64,000 bases of DNA from Plenodomus lindquistii (GCA_025504975.1 JANUWI010000002.1:1736001-1800000); one strand, 5' to 3'. Shown: positions 20,885 to 31,812, counted from the stretch's first letter. Notes: generated from the letters alone by a model not told the origin. A program made the numbers and translations.

Positions 20885-21992
20885 TCAAGATCCCTCTTCC
20901 GATACAGAGCCCTCCAGAGCAACACTGGTAGTGGCAAACATCTCGACCATCCACTTCTCAACCGGCCTTGAACTTTCCACCGTGTCCCTTAGAATTTCCA
21001 CGATTTTCATACCCTGCACGCACTCGATATGGTCGTCGCCCACAGTGCTACGATCAAGCTCTAACTGCTTCTCTATCCAAAAAAGTGCTCCGCGAGCGTC
21101 CTGGAGCATTACACATGCTTTGGCAGCGATATAGTAGCTGAAGTCATATCAGTATGATAGCTGAGCAGTGAGCACGAGGATCAGTCAACTTACATAGGGC
21201 TCATCTCACTCGACAACACATCTTCCAACTCCTGTATATCTGCGATACCCTTTACGTATCTAACCACCTCATTCCAGTCCGGAACAGAGGCTCCACATGC
21301 TTCTGCAAGCCCATCCATCAAACTTGCCATCATAACGCGCTTAGCCTCTCGCTGTCGGCCCTCGGTGCTGTCTCCGCACACGAGACAAGTACATCTGAAT
21401 CCCCATTGCCTTTGCAGTCGCGACTGTCGGTCATGACAAGGAACAGTGAGGCAATCGATATACGTGATTGAGAGTTCTTCTCCGACTGCGATATCGCGCG
21501 TGGTGTGGAAGGTTCCCATACCAATGCGACTGTTAACGGCAAAAGACACGCTAGGGATACATGAGTGGTTGATGTGGGATCCAAGCCAGTACACGTCTTT
21601 ATGGTTGTTGGCGACGTAGACGGAGAGGACTTTTCGATAGAGGTCTGGTATGTCGGACCAATTTGAGTTGAGCTGCCCTTCTATGTATGCGCGGAATGTG
21701 TCGCTGGCGAAGGCGTGGAGTTGGAGGAATGAGTCTTGCTGAGATGGGGAGAGTTTGTTGAATGCGTCAAGGACGGATTTGGGGTCGGTCTTTTTGTTGT
21801 TGTGTCTGTCTAGTTCGAGCGAAAGGAGAGCGGGTTCTACGATGATGCGTGTGCCGCGAGGTATGTTGGCTGTTGCGAAGACGCCTCGGCCTTTTGGCCC
21901 AGCGTCTCTGACTTCGATGAGATGTCTTGAGTCTGACGCTGAGTTAGCATTTACGACATTTGATACACCAGTTGGAACATACCGGCGGTCAT
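20885..21992 (-). CDS. SET-domain protein, copy A (intact)
   Basis: SMYD-like fungal SET-domain protein, a presumed protein lysine methyltransferase; the substrate is unknown. Exons are 21983..21992 (10 nt: ATGACCGCCG), 21194..21932 and 20885..21137, with introns of 50 and 56 nt. Joins give MTA-DSRHLIEVRDAG and EMSP-IYYIAAKACVM. The product is 333 aa. SET signatures are KGRGVFATANIPRGTRI near the N-terminus, HINHSCIPSVSFAVN (the NHSC substrate/cofactor motif) and GEELSITYID. A post-SET-like Cys cluster is CTCLVCGD. The C-terminal third is helical (ALFWIEKQLELDRSTVGDDH), resembling the TPR-like tail of SMYD proteins. The gene is a tandem partner of the adjacent copy B, with the same exon layout. 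Opposite-strand frames are shadows. Confidence 0.85.
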
Positions 21993-22633
21993 GATGGTTA
22001 TCTAGGTAAGCACAAAGGGTGGAAATTCTCCGAGGATCCTTGAGAAGATAACGGTGAATTTTAGGAACAACTGCCACTTCGTTTGATTGAGGACCATTGT
22101 ATATGCTAACAAGCATTGCGTTGACTTTGTACTTTGCCACATACATGTTGCGGGACCGCAAAGTCGCAACAAGCACTCAAAGCGTGAACTTGAACATTCA
22201 TCTGCCGTCCAAATCCTTCTCAGCCTTTCCCAATAATCCAGAAAATAGAAAGAAGAAATACGCGATGGCTTTTCCACTTCGGCGATGTGAAAAATTCCCA
22301 GGACTATGTGACATGTCGAGACCACACTCGGTCTATCTCTCGAGACAATGTGATCCAATGGACGAAGGAACGAGAAATTCCGACCCAAACATGAAGTTGC
22401 GAGTACGTCCAGCTTGCTACGATAAGCCGATGACCTTGGGTACTGATCCAGTCACCCGTTTCACATTCTGGAACATCCAACACCAAACTCGAGCAAACCC
22501 CGTACACTCATGGTGCGCATCGAAATCTTAGCACTCGATGAGTAAATTTGACGGTCTCAGATGCGCCGATATTGGATGTTCCCCAACCCTCGTACCTTCA
22601 CATCCACCCCTCTTCTCCGACATTTTCTGTTGT
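21993..22633. other. intergenic between SET copies
   Basis: Spacer between the two tandem SET genes. I see no third copy and no other gene. Confidence 0.5.
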
Positions 22634-22964
22634 CTATACCTCGCGGTACAAGATCGTGTGCGGGTATTCTGATGCATACCATTCGATAACTCGGGAGGGA
22701 GTCGGTACCAGGTATCTGACTGCCCATTGCAATTTTCCAACAATCCAGTTCTCGTCTGCATAGTCAGGATGGTCTGGTCCCACGCAGTCGTAGTCGAGAT
22801 TCAACTCCTCCCTGGCCCAGTATAGCGCCATGTACTCTTCTCCCATCATCACGCAGGCCCTAGCTATATCGCGATAGCTAAAAAGTCGTCAGACGGGGAC
22901 AAATCAATGAGAGCATGGATACTCACGTCGCGCCGAGATTTCGAATGAGTAGCCCTTCAGACTC
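22634..22964 (-). pseudogene. detached 3' part of SET copy B
   Basis: Continuation of copy B after its in-frame TAG. It consists of codons down to 22927 (ESEGLLIRNLGA), a 49-nt intron 22878..22926 (GTGAGT donor, TTTTTAG acceptor), and a last exon 22634..22877 reading YRDIARACVMMGEEYMALYW and onward to a normal stop. It aligns with YYIAAKACVMLQDARGALFW of copy A. Both splice sites remain good, which argues that decay is recent or that the stop is read through. Confidence 0.6.
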
Positions 22965-23705
22965 CTAAGAAATCGCCAAACGTCGCGGTAGCTTGTAGAC
23001 ACGATGCCAATCAGGTTTGCGACTGCTGAGCGGGTCTGCGAGCTCTTGATCAAGATCGAGCATGCGGGCCCGCTTTGCTTCTTTCTCTCTGCCCCTCGGA
23101 GTGTCCTCACACGCAGGACATGAGTATACGAACCCGTCGTGTCTCAACTCTTCTTGTCGCTGATCCCGAGTTCGATTCACACCGTCAATGTACATGATGT
23201 TGAGTTCCTCTCCCGCTACTATGTCTCGAACAGCATGAAATGTCTGCTTCTGGATATTGGAATTGAAGGTGTAATCCACATTCGGAATGCAAGAGTGATT
23301 GAACCTCGATCCATGCAGGTACACGCTATCGATGTTGTTGATGGCATGAATCGAGAGTACCTGCTTGTAAATCTCAGGTAGTGAGTCCCAGCTTTGACCC
23401 ACTTCTTCTGCGACATCTTTCCTCAAAGTAGGACTTGCAAACTCATGGAGCCGAAGAAATGCGTTGCGCTGAGGTGTAGGTAATTGTTGAAAAGCCCACA
23501 TGATATCGCCAGAGCTTGGCTGCGCGGGTTTGGTCTTTAGCAGAGGGGATTCTGCGAGGATCCGAGTACCGCGTCTGATGTTTGCTTTGGCGAAGATACC
23601 AAATCCCTTTGATCCTGAGCGTCTGATCTCGATGAGGTGACGTGCGTCTATACAGCGATTAAGTAGATGTTGTGGCTGTAGAACAAGATACACACCCTCC
23701 GCCAT
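22965..23705 (-). CDS. SET-domain protein, copy B (prematurely stopped, probable pseudogene)
   Basis: Tandem paralogue of copy A with the same unusual structure. Exon 1 is 23696..23705 (10 nt: ATGGCGGAGG), followed by a 48-nt intron and exon 2 from 23647 down. The join is MAE-DARHLIEIRRSG. The SET motifs are intact: KGFGIFAKANIRRGTRI, RFNHSCIPNVDYTFN, GEELNIMYID and CPACED. The frame then meets TAG at 22965..22967, giving a 230-aa product. Beyond the stop the same frame continues with ESEGLLIRNLGA, a GTGAGT donor and a spliced homologue of copy A's last exon. From the shared DW to the splice site both copies have 26 codons, so the stop sits at a collinear position with no net indel. Either a truncated SET protein is made or the copy is recently dead. 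The catalytic core would survive, but the helical tail would be lost. Confidence 0.65.
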   Translation of the reverse strand: MAEGVYLVLQPQHLLNRCIDARHLIEIRRSGSKGFGIFAKANIRRGTRILAESPLLKTKPAQPSSGDIMWAFQQLPTPQRNAFLRLHEFASPTLRKDVAEEVGQSWDSLPEIYKQVLSIHAINNIDSVYLHGSRFNHSCIPNVDYTFNSNIQKQTFHAVRDIVAGEELNIMYIDGVNRTRDQRQEELRHDGFVYSCPACEDTPRGREKEAKRARMLDLDQELADPLSSRKPDWHRVYKLPRRLAIS

Positions 23706-24223
23706 GTTTGTCGTCAAGTCGAGCAAGTCGAAAGTGTGGCTAAGTCGACGGTAGTTTTACCAATTGATTATGGAAGAGGGACCAAATTCATGGTCGTCCT
23801 TAGTGCTGTGACCTTGGCAGATGGTATGAAGGTGAGAGTGAACGTGCAGTATAGGCGTAGCTTCGGTCGCGTTGAAGCTGTCGGGCGATAAGGATACATT
23901 GGATTCAAAAGGATATCTCGCGCTTTGTTGGCGCAGGGTAAAATCAAATACGACACTCGGTCGTTGTGTTGTGTCGCAGCACTGTCTGTCGTAGAGGATT
24001 CAATGCAGGTTGCAATGATCGGGTGGAATCTCGACTCTAAGTATTAGTAGAACATCACAATAGGAGCTGCAGATGGTGTCAAAAGCGCAACGCAAAGCGT
24101 ATAACTATAATATTTACGAACGAATTATGTACAGTAATAGATCGAAGCTTCTAGCTTCAGTCATGTCGACTCCAAAGAATCTCATGATGTCGATGGCCTT
24201 GCTCAGGCTGATAGTTGAAGCGC
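23706..24223. other. intergenic
   Basis: Upstream region of SET copy B and 3' flank of the polygalacturonase. It is A/T-richer than the neighbouring genes. No gene is seen. Confidence 0.5.
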
Positions 24224-25324
24224 TTAGCAAGCGGCGCCACCGGAGGGGATGTTGGAGCAGGAGGTGCTCTTCTTTCCGCCAGTAACGCTGTTGCCGGACC
24301 AGGACCAGTTGCTGCAGCTGCCCTTTCCGCAAAGAATGTAGACGTTGGTACCCTTGGCGGCAACGCTACCCTTGACGTTCTGGATGGAGAGGCCGGTGAT
24401 GGGGACACCAGTGGTGGGCTTGCCAGTGGGGGAGCCGTTCTCGTAGTCCTGCTGGATGACGATACCGTACTTGGCGATGTTCTTGAGGGTGATGTTCTTG
24501 TAGGTAACGCCGGAGACGGAACCGGTGGCGCCAGAGACGGTCTTGATGCGGACACCGTTGTCAGAGTTGATGATGGTGCTGTCAGAGATGAGAACGTTCT
24601 TTACGGTGTTGTCGGAGCGACCACCGACGGAGCCGATGGAGATACCGTGACCGCCGGAGCAGGTTCCACCGGTGAAGTGGATGTCAGTGCCGGAGTTGAC
24701 GGCGAGGCAGTCGTCCTGGTTCTTGATGTTGGCGTTGGTGATGTATACACCGGTTGAGCTGCCGACATCGAAAGCATCAGTGTTGTGGCCACCGTTGGTA
24801 TAATCACCAGCAGTGTTGTCGATGGTGATCTTGTCAAGGGTGAGGCTCTTCGCGCCGTTGACAGAGAAACCCTGGACGGGGGTGTTCTTGACGTTGAGTC
24901 CGGTGATGGACGAAGAGGTCAGGGAGTGAGCGTAGAAGAACTTGGGCTTCTTCTTGCCACCGTTGGTACCCTTTCCATCCCACCACTTTGCACCGTTGCC
25001 ATCAATGACATGGCCGCTGGCACCGGTGACCTTGATGTTGGTACCAGAGACGGAGATCAAAGGACCTTCCCACTCCTTGTAGCCGAAGGTCGTCTTGCCC
25101 TGGAAGGTGACGGTGGTGCCACTCTTCAACTTTGTCAAGTCGAGAGTGGTTCCGGCAGGGACGGTCATGTCTTTGATGACAATGGCAGTGCAGGAAGCCT
25201 TGTTCTTGATGGCAGTGGCGGCATCAGTGAATGTGCAGCTGGCGCGAGCATCCAGGCTCGCAGGAGCAGCAGACACAAGCGCACCAGCGCCGAGGAGCAA
25301 AGAGGCGATCTGAATGGCGACCAT
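24224..25324 (-). CDS. secreted polygalacturonase, GH28
   Basis: Pectin-degrading enzyme, most likely an endopolygalacturonase that hydrolyses alpha-1,4-galacturonan outside the cell. Intronless, 366 aa, the usual length. A signal peptide (MVAIQIASLLLGAGALVSAAPA) is followed by a short propeptide ending in an Arg (SLDAR). The GH28 catalytic signature is complete: NTD at 181-183, DD at 204-205 (NQDDCLAV), GHG around His226 (SGGHGISIGSVGG) and RIK at 259-261. A parallel beta-helix with many short Asn/Val/Thr strands and paired cysteines fits the fold. The high GC at third positions creates long antisense frames (24215..24757 and 24785..25378), which are shadows. The enzyme suggests growth on plant tissue. 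Regulation by carbon source is expected for the family but is not visible here. Confidence 0.95.
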   Translation of the reverse strand: MVAIQIASLLLGAGALVSAAPASLDARASCTFTDAATAIKNKASCTAIVIKDMTVPAGTTLDLTKLKSGTTVTFQGKTTFGYKEWEGPLISVSGTNIKVTGASGHVIDGNGAKWWDGKGTNGGKKKPKFFYAHSLTSSSITGLNVKNTPVQGFSVNGAKSLTLDKITIDNTAGDYTNGGHNTDAFDVGSSTGVYITNANIKNQDDCLAVNSGTDIHFTGGTCSGGHGISIGSVGGRSDNTVKNVLISDSTIINSDNGVRIKTVSGATGSVSGVTYKNITLKNIAKYGIVIQQDYENGSPTGKPTTGVPITGLSIQNVKGSVAAKGTNVYILCGKGSCSNWSWSGNSVTGGKKSTSCSNIPSGGAAC

Positions 25325-26326
25325 GATGATTGTTGTTGTTGTTGTTATTTGGAAAGAGTGACTGTTAAAATGAACTGAATTATGAAGAAGGAAGTGAATG
25401 AATGAATGACTGGTGGATGATGTTTGGAGGAGTCTCCAAGACGAGGTACTTATAGATTCACTCTATAAGCATTGGACTGGGGCCACACAATCTAGAATCG
25501 CACTGACAGTGGCTCCATGGTCGTGGTCACTGTGGGTCCGTTCGAGGCTTGACCTTCTGGGCAAGGCTTGTGTTACCGCCAAATTAAGGGCCCTGTTGGA
25601 CGACCTGACCATGCAGGCTGTTTTCCCGTCAGCGCGTTTTAGACCTCGTTCGCGGCAAGTATTATTCCGATCAATCGCGTCATTTGCCCCTGAATCGCTT
25701 CCATCGTACGACGGTACCGATACACGTAAGGAAGGCACAATCTGATTCTTCGCGAGGCTCGTTGACTGTGATTTGTAACTCGAATATCACGAACCTGATC
25801 GCCAGATCCTGCGAAGCTCTTCGAAGAGTTTGCCTAGAAGCCAAGCTTTGCTTGACATGTCTTGTTCCGCATGATCCCAACGAATTGTGGGATCCTTGTC
25901 TTATCAAATTGCGGGAGGCATTGGTGAAACGAAACGGAGCCAGATCCCGGGTCTGAACATGTGGCTTTGCTGCATGGTCGATGTGGCGTGGCCCATAAAT
26001 CGGTCAGAGATACCGCCGATTGATGGAAACATGCTACACAGTGGTAGCAAGGCGTCACGGAGAACATAGCAGAAAGAGTGAAGAGGGTTCGCGTAGTAAG
26101 AGTGAAACAAGGGCGGACGTAGCGCCAACGCTAGTCTCCACCCGCCCTAAGTTATCAATGGACTAGTCTAAATCTAACTGGGCCTTTTCACAGCACGCTG
26201 TTGCGGCTTCTCATACTATACATCTGCATCGTTATGCTTTCCTTGTGCTCATCTACCCCGCAGAAGTTCCGGCGGTACCGAGATGCACTTTCACAGTACG
26301 CGACATCTGGTTCCACTTTGAATAGC
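25325..26326. other. intergenic, polygalacturonase promoter side
   Basis: 1 kb between the polygalacturonase start and the 3' end of the orphan gene. It includes a TATA-like box. Short frames show no known protein. Confidence 0.5.
25449..25454 (-). promoter_or_regulatory. TATA-like box of polygalacturonase
   Basis: TATAAG on the minus strand, 125 nt upstream of the polygalacturonase ATG. This spacing is plausible for a strongly inducible secreted-enzyme gene. It is judged from sequence and distance only. Confidence 0.35.
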
Positions 26327-28360
26327 TCATACGATCGGGGACTTCTTCGGACGCACGACCTCCCCTATATTAGATTTTTCCGCTACCTTCGCATTTGAAC
26401 GGGACTTCACAAATCGAGAACCAAGGTTCGTCCTGCCGACTCCAGCCGATTGTCGAACGAAAAACCCTCTTTGGGGCAGACTCTCCATGAACATGCCCCA
26501 CGCAACCCAATTTCGCAGCAACAGATGAGCGGTCTGGATCATTTCTCTCCTGGCCGTAACGAAGTGCCCAGAAAGCTTCTCTGCGTCAAGCAGCATGAAG
26601 GCTCCTTCCGCGGGGTTGACAAGGTAGCACACGAACCAATCGACGCACCAGAAAAGGTACAAGCATCGGGTGCGGAACATTAAGAGATCCATTTCTTCGA
26701 ACCAGGGTTCGAGAGTGATGTGGATCTCCTTTACTCCGTCGATGGCAGCACCTAACGCGGACGCTAATGCAGCCATCGAGGACATGTCTACAACAATGTC
26801 CACGAATCCAGACGCAACGAGTTCAAGACAACGTCGCTCCATCCTCTTCGCAAGTTCATGTATCGTAGACGTCTCAAGAAGATCGCTGCTAGTATAGGGG
26901 TCTGATACAAGCGCGTTTGCATAATTCGCAAGTTGTGAAGAGATGAGCTCCTCGCTCAAGTCGCGGATGAACTTACGGGCATCTTCTCTTCTCCCGTCTA
27001 TGGCATTCTGCGGGAACAAACTGTGGCCGATGGGCCGATGGATATCGCTCTGGGCTTTGATGCAAACACTGTCCAGAAAACTCGTGGGATAAGGATAGCT
27101 TCCTGCAAGCGGTATGTCGAACGGCATGCTTGAGATGGCATATGGTATGCGATTGACATTATCATTGTTGTAGTCTTGGAACCGTAACACCAACTGATGT
27201 TTGGATTGGTCTGTAGTCGGAGGAGCCACGGGTACACGGAGACTTAATAATTTCCGAAGGATTGCTGTCACGTTATCCTTGTCATAGAGGTGACGTTGGA
27301 AGTGGGCGGTGTAGTTGGCGACCGGGAAATTAGTGACTAGCGTTGTTAACGTGGGCTGTTCGGTATCTTGCTTGTCTAGTTCCGCCGATAGAAGCTGCAG
27401 GGTATCGTCCGTGATGGTGTTCAGGTGAAAGTCTAGGCTTACGCTGTGGCGTTTCACTTCAGGATTCTGACAATCGTAATACAGCGTTGCGGCTCGAGAA
27501 TCGTATATGATAGTCAAAGGCGATACGCTCCCGTTTTCGTCATCAGTCGTTGAAGTAATCAGTGAAAACGGTGTGGCATCGCCGGTCAGAAACACGTTAT
27601 GTTGACCTGATGGCCGTGTCGACGTTTGACCATGTTCCTCCCATACGACGGTTACTCGAACGTCATTGAGTGCTTCGCATGTCCCGCCTTCGATATGAAA
27701 CTCGTCAACAGATGTCAATGACTTAGGGGAACATCGCCACCAGTGTTTGCGAGCAGTGTGCGCTGCGTTGACAGGCCCACCGAAATGGTACGCCAAGAGC
27801 GCGATGGATAGCGGGTGTGTTGTACTCTCACGCAAATGATGTGATACAGCTGTCGAAGTACCTTCAGACTTGTAAGAAGCCGAAATGGTGAAGAGCTCAA
27901 CGTCTTCCACGGGAGCTTGACATTGCTGGTTGCGATCTGAGTCGAACTTTACAACGTCCGCGTTATCTCCTACCTTGACTTCCGACTTTTCTGACACTGC
28001 GCTTTGCTCATCTCTAGCTGAGAATGAACTTGACTCAAAAACTTGTAACGCTTTGCTTATCTCATGCGGGAAAGCCAGTGCCTTCGAGTCCGCAAGAGTT
28101 ATTGCCAATCTCATAAACTTTTGCACCAGTTGGAGAGCTTCATGTGCGCCTTCAGTGTCCGCAGAGTCCAGCGCAAGTTTGTAAAGCTCTTCGAGCATAG
28201 TCGCGCGATATTTTGCCACCCTGTTCTCTGCCCGCTTGTCCTCTCGTTGAAGCTCGAGTGCATGGCGTGAGCGGGTACGTGCAATTCTGTCGGTGACGAT
28301 GCGGCCGTGCTCTCCGTACGGTATGTTGATGGCCGCAAGGAAGGATGTCGAACGAATCAT
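26327..28360 (-). CDS. hypothetical protein, 677 aa, no recognised family
   Basis: One long open frame of 678 codons from the ATG at 28360. An upstream in-frame extension starts at TTG and was not used. The frame is far too long to be chance, and its minus-strand composition is protein-like. Residues about 25-110 are helical and charged (RHALELQREDKRAENRVAKY). Residues 150-400 look like mixed beta sheet with Thr/Ser-rich loops. A helical C-terminal region includes the aromatic stretch LYLFWCVDWFVCYLVNP, possibly membrane-associated or a buried helix. The tail is basic (RSNAKVAEKSNIGEVVRPKK). No signal peptide. No catalytic motif is recognised. It sits between a secreted polygalacturonase and a HAD phosphatase with no obvious link. 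It could be a lineage-specific protein. Confidence 0.65.
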   Translation of the reverse strand: MIRSTSFLAAINIPYGEHGRIVTDRIARTRSRHALELQREDKRAENRVAKYRATMLEELYKLALDSADTEGAHEALQLVQKFMRLAITLADSKALAFPHEISKALQVFESSSFSARDEQSAVSEKSEVKVGDNADVVKFDSDRNQQCQAPVEDVELFTISASYKSEGTSTAVSHHLRESTTHPLSIALLAYHFGGPVNAAHTARKHWWRCSPKSLTSVDEFHIEGGTCEALNDVRVTVVWEEHGQTSTRPSGQHNVFLTGDATPFSLITSTTDDENGSVSPLTIIYDSRAATLYYDCQNPEVKRHSVSLDFHLNTITDDTLQLLSAELDKQDTEQPTLTTLVTNFPVANYTAHFQRHLYDKDNVTAILRKLLSLRVPVAPPTTDQSKHQLVLRFQDYNNDNVNRIPYAISSMPFDIPLAGSYPYPTSFLDSVCIKAQSDIHRPIGHSLFPQNAIDGRREDARKFIRDLSEELISSQLANYANALVSDPYTSSDLLETSTIHELAKRMERRCLELVASGFVDIVVDMSSMAALASALGAAIDGVKEIHITLEPWFEEMDLLMFRTRCLYLFWCVDWFVCYLVNPAEGAFMLLDAEKLSGHFVTARREMIQTAHLLLRNWVAWGMFMESLPQRGFFVRQSAGVGRTNLGSRFVKSRSNAKVAEKSNIGEVVRPKKSPIV

Positions 28361-29972
28361 GATGTTTGTATATCGACAACACGTGTTTGTTGTTTCGCTG
28401 TCAGTGGGCAATCTGTGAGCTTAATGAGATACGAGAGGACTGTGATACTGTCTTGGCCGCAAGGTGCTGGTGGTAATAGCCGCGCCCGCGATCACGATCA
28501 ATAACGATGGGCAAGATGAACCGTGTGGCTCTCACTTGCGAGTAACTGCTGTCAAGCTGTTCTGCTGGTGGTGCTTTTTCACAAGCTTTTACCACGTCCG
28601 AGTCCAGCAAGCAGTTTGAGACCATCAAGCGCAAGGCTGTGCCTATGGTAGGTAACAACGGACTGTCTCAGCGTCCTGGGAAGAAGAGAGCTTCCAAAGT
28701 CAGCCAGCAATCTCACCATAGCATATTTGTACGAGGCGTTAGTATTGGCGCTCTCCTGCTTGCATGGCAAGGCTAACTTGAAGTAAGATTAAGAGAGACA
28801 CGTGCTCCTCCGCTGTTGTTCGAGCGACCTCATAGACTTTGCAGCAACTTGTTCCTACGCACACATCTCCGATTTTGCCCTAGTTGTATGGCTCGTGGTC
28901 GCGTAGACATTTTTCTTATGTGAGTGGGAAGTCAATCTAAAGGAAAACAACAAACTCAGACTTGACGAACGCCACAAAACACATTATGCTTAATAGGGCA
29001 TCTTTATGGCTTCGCGATTATAATTTCGACATGTGTACATCTCCTGCGCCATGTCATAAAACCGCGGAACCTCTTGATTGTAAGACAATATTATGGCGTG
29101 GATTAGCATACTGGTTCGGAGCCGGGTTGTGAATTTCTTCTGGGGCGGTGGCATTTAGTGATTCATTTGTACCGGATACCAGATAAGTATAGCCAGTCAG
29201 TGTGTATGGCTCAAAAGTTGATTGTACAATATGGTGACTGCAAAGTGCAGGAGGACATGGAAGCGTCCCACATACATTTGATGCAGGGCAGCGATCCAAT
29301 GGCGTCTGGTCATGTGTCTTCTAGAACTGGGTAGATCATGAGGATGACACGCTTGTGTAGTTGCACATACTGCTGAGGGCCGATAGATAGACGATGCCCA
29401 ACCGTCCAGCATGTCTTCATGAGCATGATGGAGTCGTCAAACACCGTGGTTCTGAACGAGCCAGACTGATGGCTCGCGGCCAATCGTTAAAGCCGTATTG
29501 ACACATGCATTTCGACGAGATAGTACATGTTATTGTAATGGAGCGCACGCTGCTGCCGGGTGTTTTGAGGTCTTATGTGAGGAGATCATGCAAAGTCACC
29601 ACAACCAAGCAACCTGATGTAGTCAGAAATACGGACTTGAACCTCTTATCTGCTGCACGACCAGTGTATTGATCTGTTGTTCGATGGGCCAAGAAGAAAG
29701 GCTGATGCTGATTAGACATGGTAAGAACAGAAGGGCGATCGTGAACCAATCAACGACTACGTCATCACAATCAGACCAACGGCGCACTGGCGCAGGCATG
29801 TACGTGGGGAGGACCCCACACCTCAGCAAAGCGCATGCTGTCTGCGCAACATTGCGAGATGGGTGCATTGATCTTTCGACACATCGATTTCCCGGCCAAT
29901 TGGAGAAGAGCTACATTTGTACAATTGCACGCACGTAGAGCTTGTCTTGACAAGGCACGATCATTTGCATCG
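28361..29972. other. intergenic, 1.6 kb
   Basis: Spacer between the orphan gene and the HAD gene, which diverge. Frames of 60-100 codons overlap on both strands and show no homology I can recognise. An in-frame upstream ATG at 29835 could extend the HAD gene. Confidence 0.5.
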
Positions 29973-30763
29973 ATGGCACAGCCTGTCCGACCTCGGCGAT
30001 TTGCGCCCTTGAATCCTGCACAACAGAAGGCCGGAGATGACAGGCCACCACTCAAGGGCATCGTCTTTGATGTTGATGGCACATTATGTAAGACATTGCT
30101 GGCCTTTTATATTCAGTGTATTGATACATGATAGGCCTGCCGCAAAACTACATGTTTGCTGAGATGCGGTAAGTACCTTAGCTGACCTGCGTACGGAACG
30201 CAGGGCTGATACGGAGCAGGGCGGCTTTGAATATTGAGAAACCAACAGACATTCTGGATCATATCTACTCCCTACCTGAAGCTGAACAAGAAGAGGCACA
30301 AGAAAAAATTCGCAATATTGAGCGGACAGCAATGAAGTCGCAGCAGCCCCAAGCTGGCCTGGTCGAGCTGATGGAATATCTCGACCGTCGCGGAGTCAAG
30401 AAGGGCATCTGTACCCGCAATTTCGATGCGCCAGTCACACATCTGCTGACAACTTTCCTCCCATCTTCCAAGTTCAGCCCGGTCGTTACGCGAGAATTTA
30501 GACCACCCAAGCCTGACCCAGCGGGCATTTTGCACATCGCCAAGGATTGGATGCACGAGGATGGTGGTAACAGCCTCATCATGGTTGGCGATTCCATCGA
30601 TGACATGACCGCCGGACACCGAGCTGGAGCTGCGACCGTATTGCTGGTCAACGAGGTTAATGAGCATTTGTCCGAGCATCAGCACACGGATCTTGTGGTC
30701 AAGCGACTTGATGACCTGATTGAGATCCTTGAGAATGGATTTGAAGGGCGATCAGAGCAGTAA
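29973..30763 (+). CDS. HAD-superfamily phosphatase (YOR131C-like)
   Basis: Haloacid-dehalogenase-type hydrolase, a small-molecule phosphatase with unknown substrate. Exons are 29973..30087, 30135..30168 (34 nt) and 30220..30763, with introns of 47 and 51 nt. Splicing yields DVDGTLC-LPQNYMFAEM-RAALNIEKPTD, in phase. The product is 230 aa. Motif I is KGIVFDVDGTLC (nucleophile Asp in DVDGT). Motif II is near KGICTRN. The motif III lysine is in RPPKPDP. Motif IV is MVGDSIDDMTAGHRAG. The cap domain lies between motifs I and II. A second acceptor-like AG at 30202-30203 would break the frame. Upstream in-frame codons back to an ATG at 29835 would add 46 Arg-rich residues that could be a mitochondrial presequence. 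I used the ATG closest to the conserved part. Confidence 0.87.
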
Positions 30764-31812
30764 TAAATCATCTGTGACGACGTCACGTGGACACAAGTGC
30801 AATATGTACGCAGACCGCCAAGCCTCATTCACGACGGATGAGTGTCCTAGCGCAGGGTAGTACGTAGTTCTTCCTGTGTAACACTTGGTACACGTGGTAC
30901 TGTTATTGTCGATCGCCGTTACTCAAGCAACCTGTGAAACATCGAAAAATGGACCAGACCTAGCACCAACGATACGGAATGATCATCCAACCCGTTGGCC
31001 ATGAGAATGCATTGAGCGCTCTGGACCGGAGCACTTATTCCAGCAACCGGAGTCCGACACAGTCCTCCAGTCTGACAAACAGGGTTCGAGAACGATCTGC
31101 TGCATACGGTCTCACAGTTCAGGTGCAAGCTTTGCCGGAACTTCTCCCAAGACGCCAAGGTCTGGGCATGATCTATATGCCTGTCAAGCGACGATCGTAT
31201 TGTGACGACGTTTCGGACGTCAATGACGCCAATAGTTGGGCAATAGAACGAGCACCATGCCCGTCAACAGCAGCTCACTGCAATATCAGACGACAGAACG
31301 AATGGGACTTCAGGTAGTATGAGTGATCATTGAGGGTTAAAACGATCATATTGATGTTCTAGGGATGAGTACCAGCTGTCACTAATCAAAGCATGTATAG
31401 TAGCCCGTGTCCATCAATCCACATTGACCAATCACGGGCACAGCGCTTGGCTTCTGCCGTATTACGAACATGTTTTATCGCTGTGTTATGTGGGTCAAGG
31501 TGAATCACTGTTATCCTGTGGACCTGCATAGAACGTGATCCTAGTACCTGGACCCTGTCGCAAGCTTCGCACCTACTCAATTCGAAGAGCTTGTTTTCCC
31601 CATTGAGCAAGAGCAAATCACTAATCTCGTGCTATAAGTGCAACGCTGCACCCCCTTGGCTCTCACAGTCTGCAAACTCCCTTGAGCTCTCCATCGCCAA
31701 GAGGTAGAGGTTTGTTTGGTTACTTGCTTGGACTGTCGTTTGCTTTAGCTTCAGCTTCATCTTTGAAGTTTATTTCTCTCGCTTCTTGGAAACAGCGGCT
31801 GCCGCATACAAC
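30764..31812. other. intergenic
   Basis: Spacer between two plus-strand genes. Two overlapping frames near 30919..31317 on opposite strands were considered and not supported. The last 100 nt before the protease ATG are T/C-rich, leader-like sequence. Confidence 0.5.

Noticed and set aside
22904..23110. Alternative minus frame through the SET copy B stop
   Set aside because: It reads through the TAG region in another register, but the downstream exon joins in phase only with the original frame, and collinearity with copy A favours a simple in-frame stop.
24215..25378. Long plus-strand frames (180 and 197 codons) over the polygalacturonase
   Set aside because: They are antisense to a complete GH28 gene with signal peptide and catalytic motifs. 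GC-rich third positions open the opposite strand.
31078..31096. GTTCGAGAAC resembling a tRNA B box
   Set aside because: No matching A box, acceptor stem or cloverleaf could be drawn around it.
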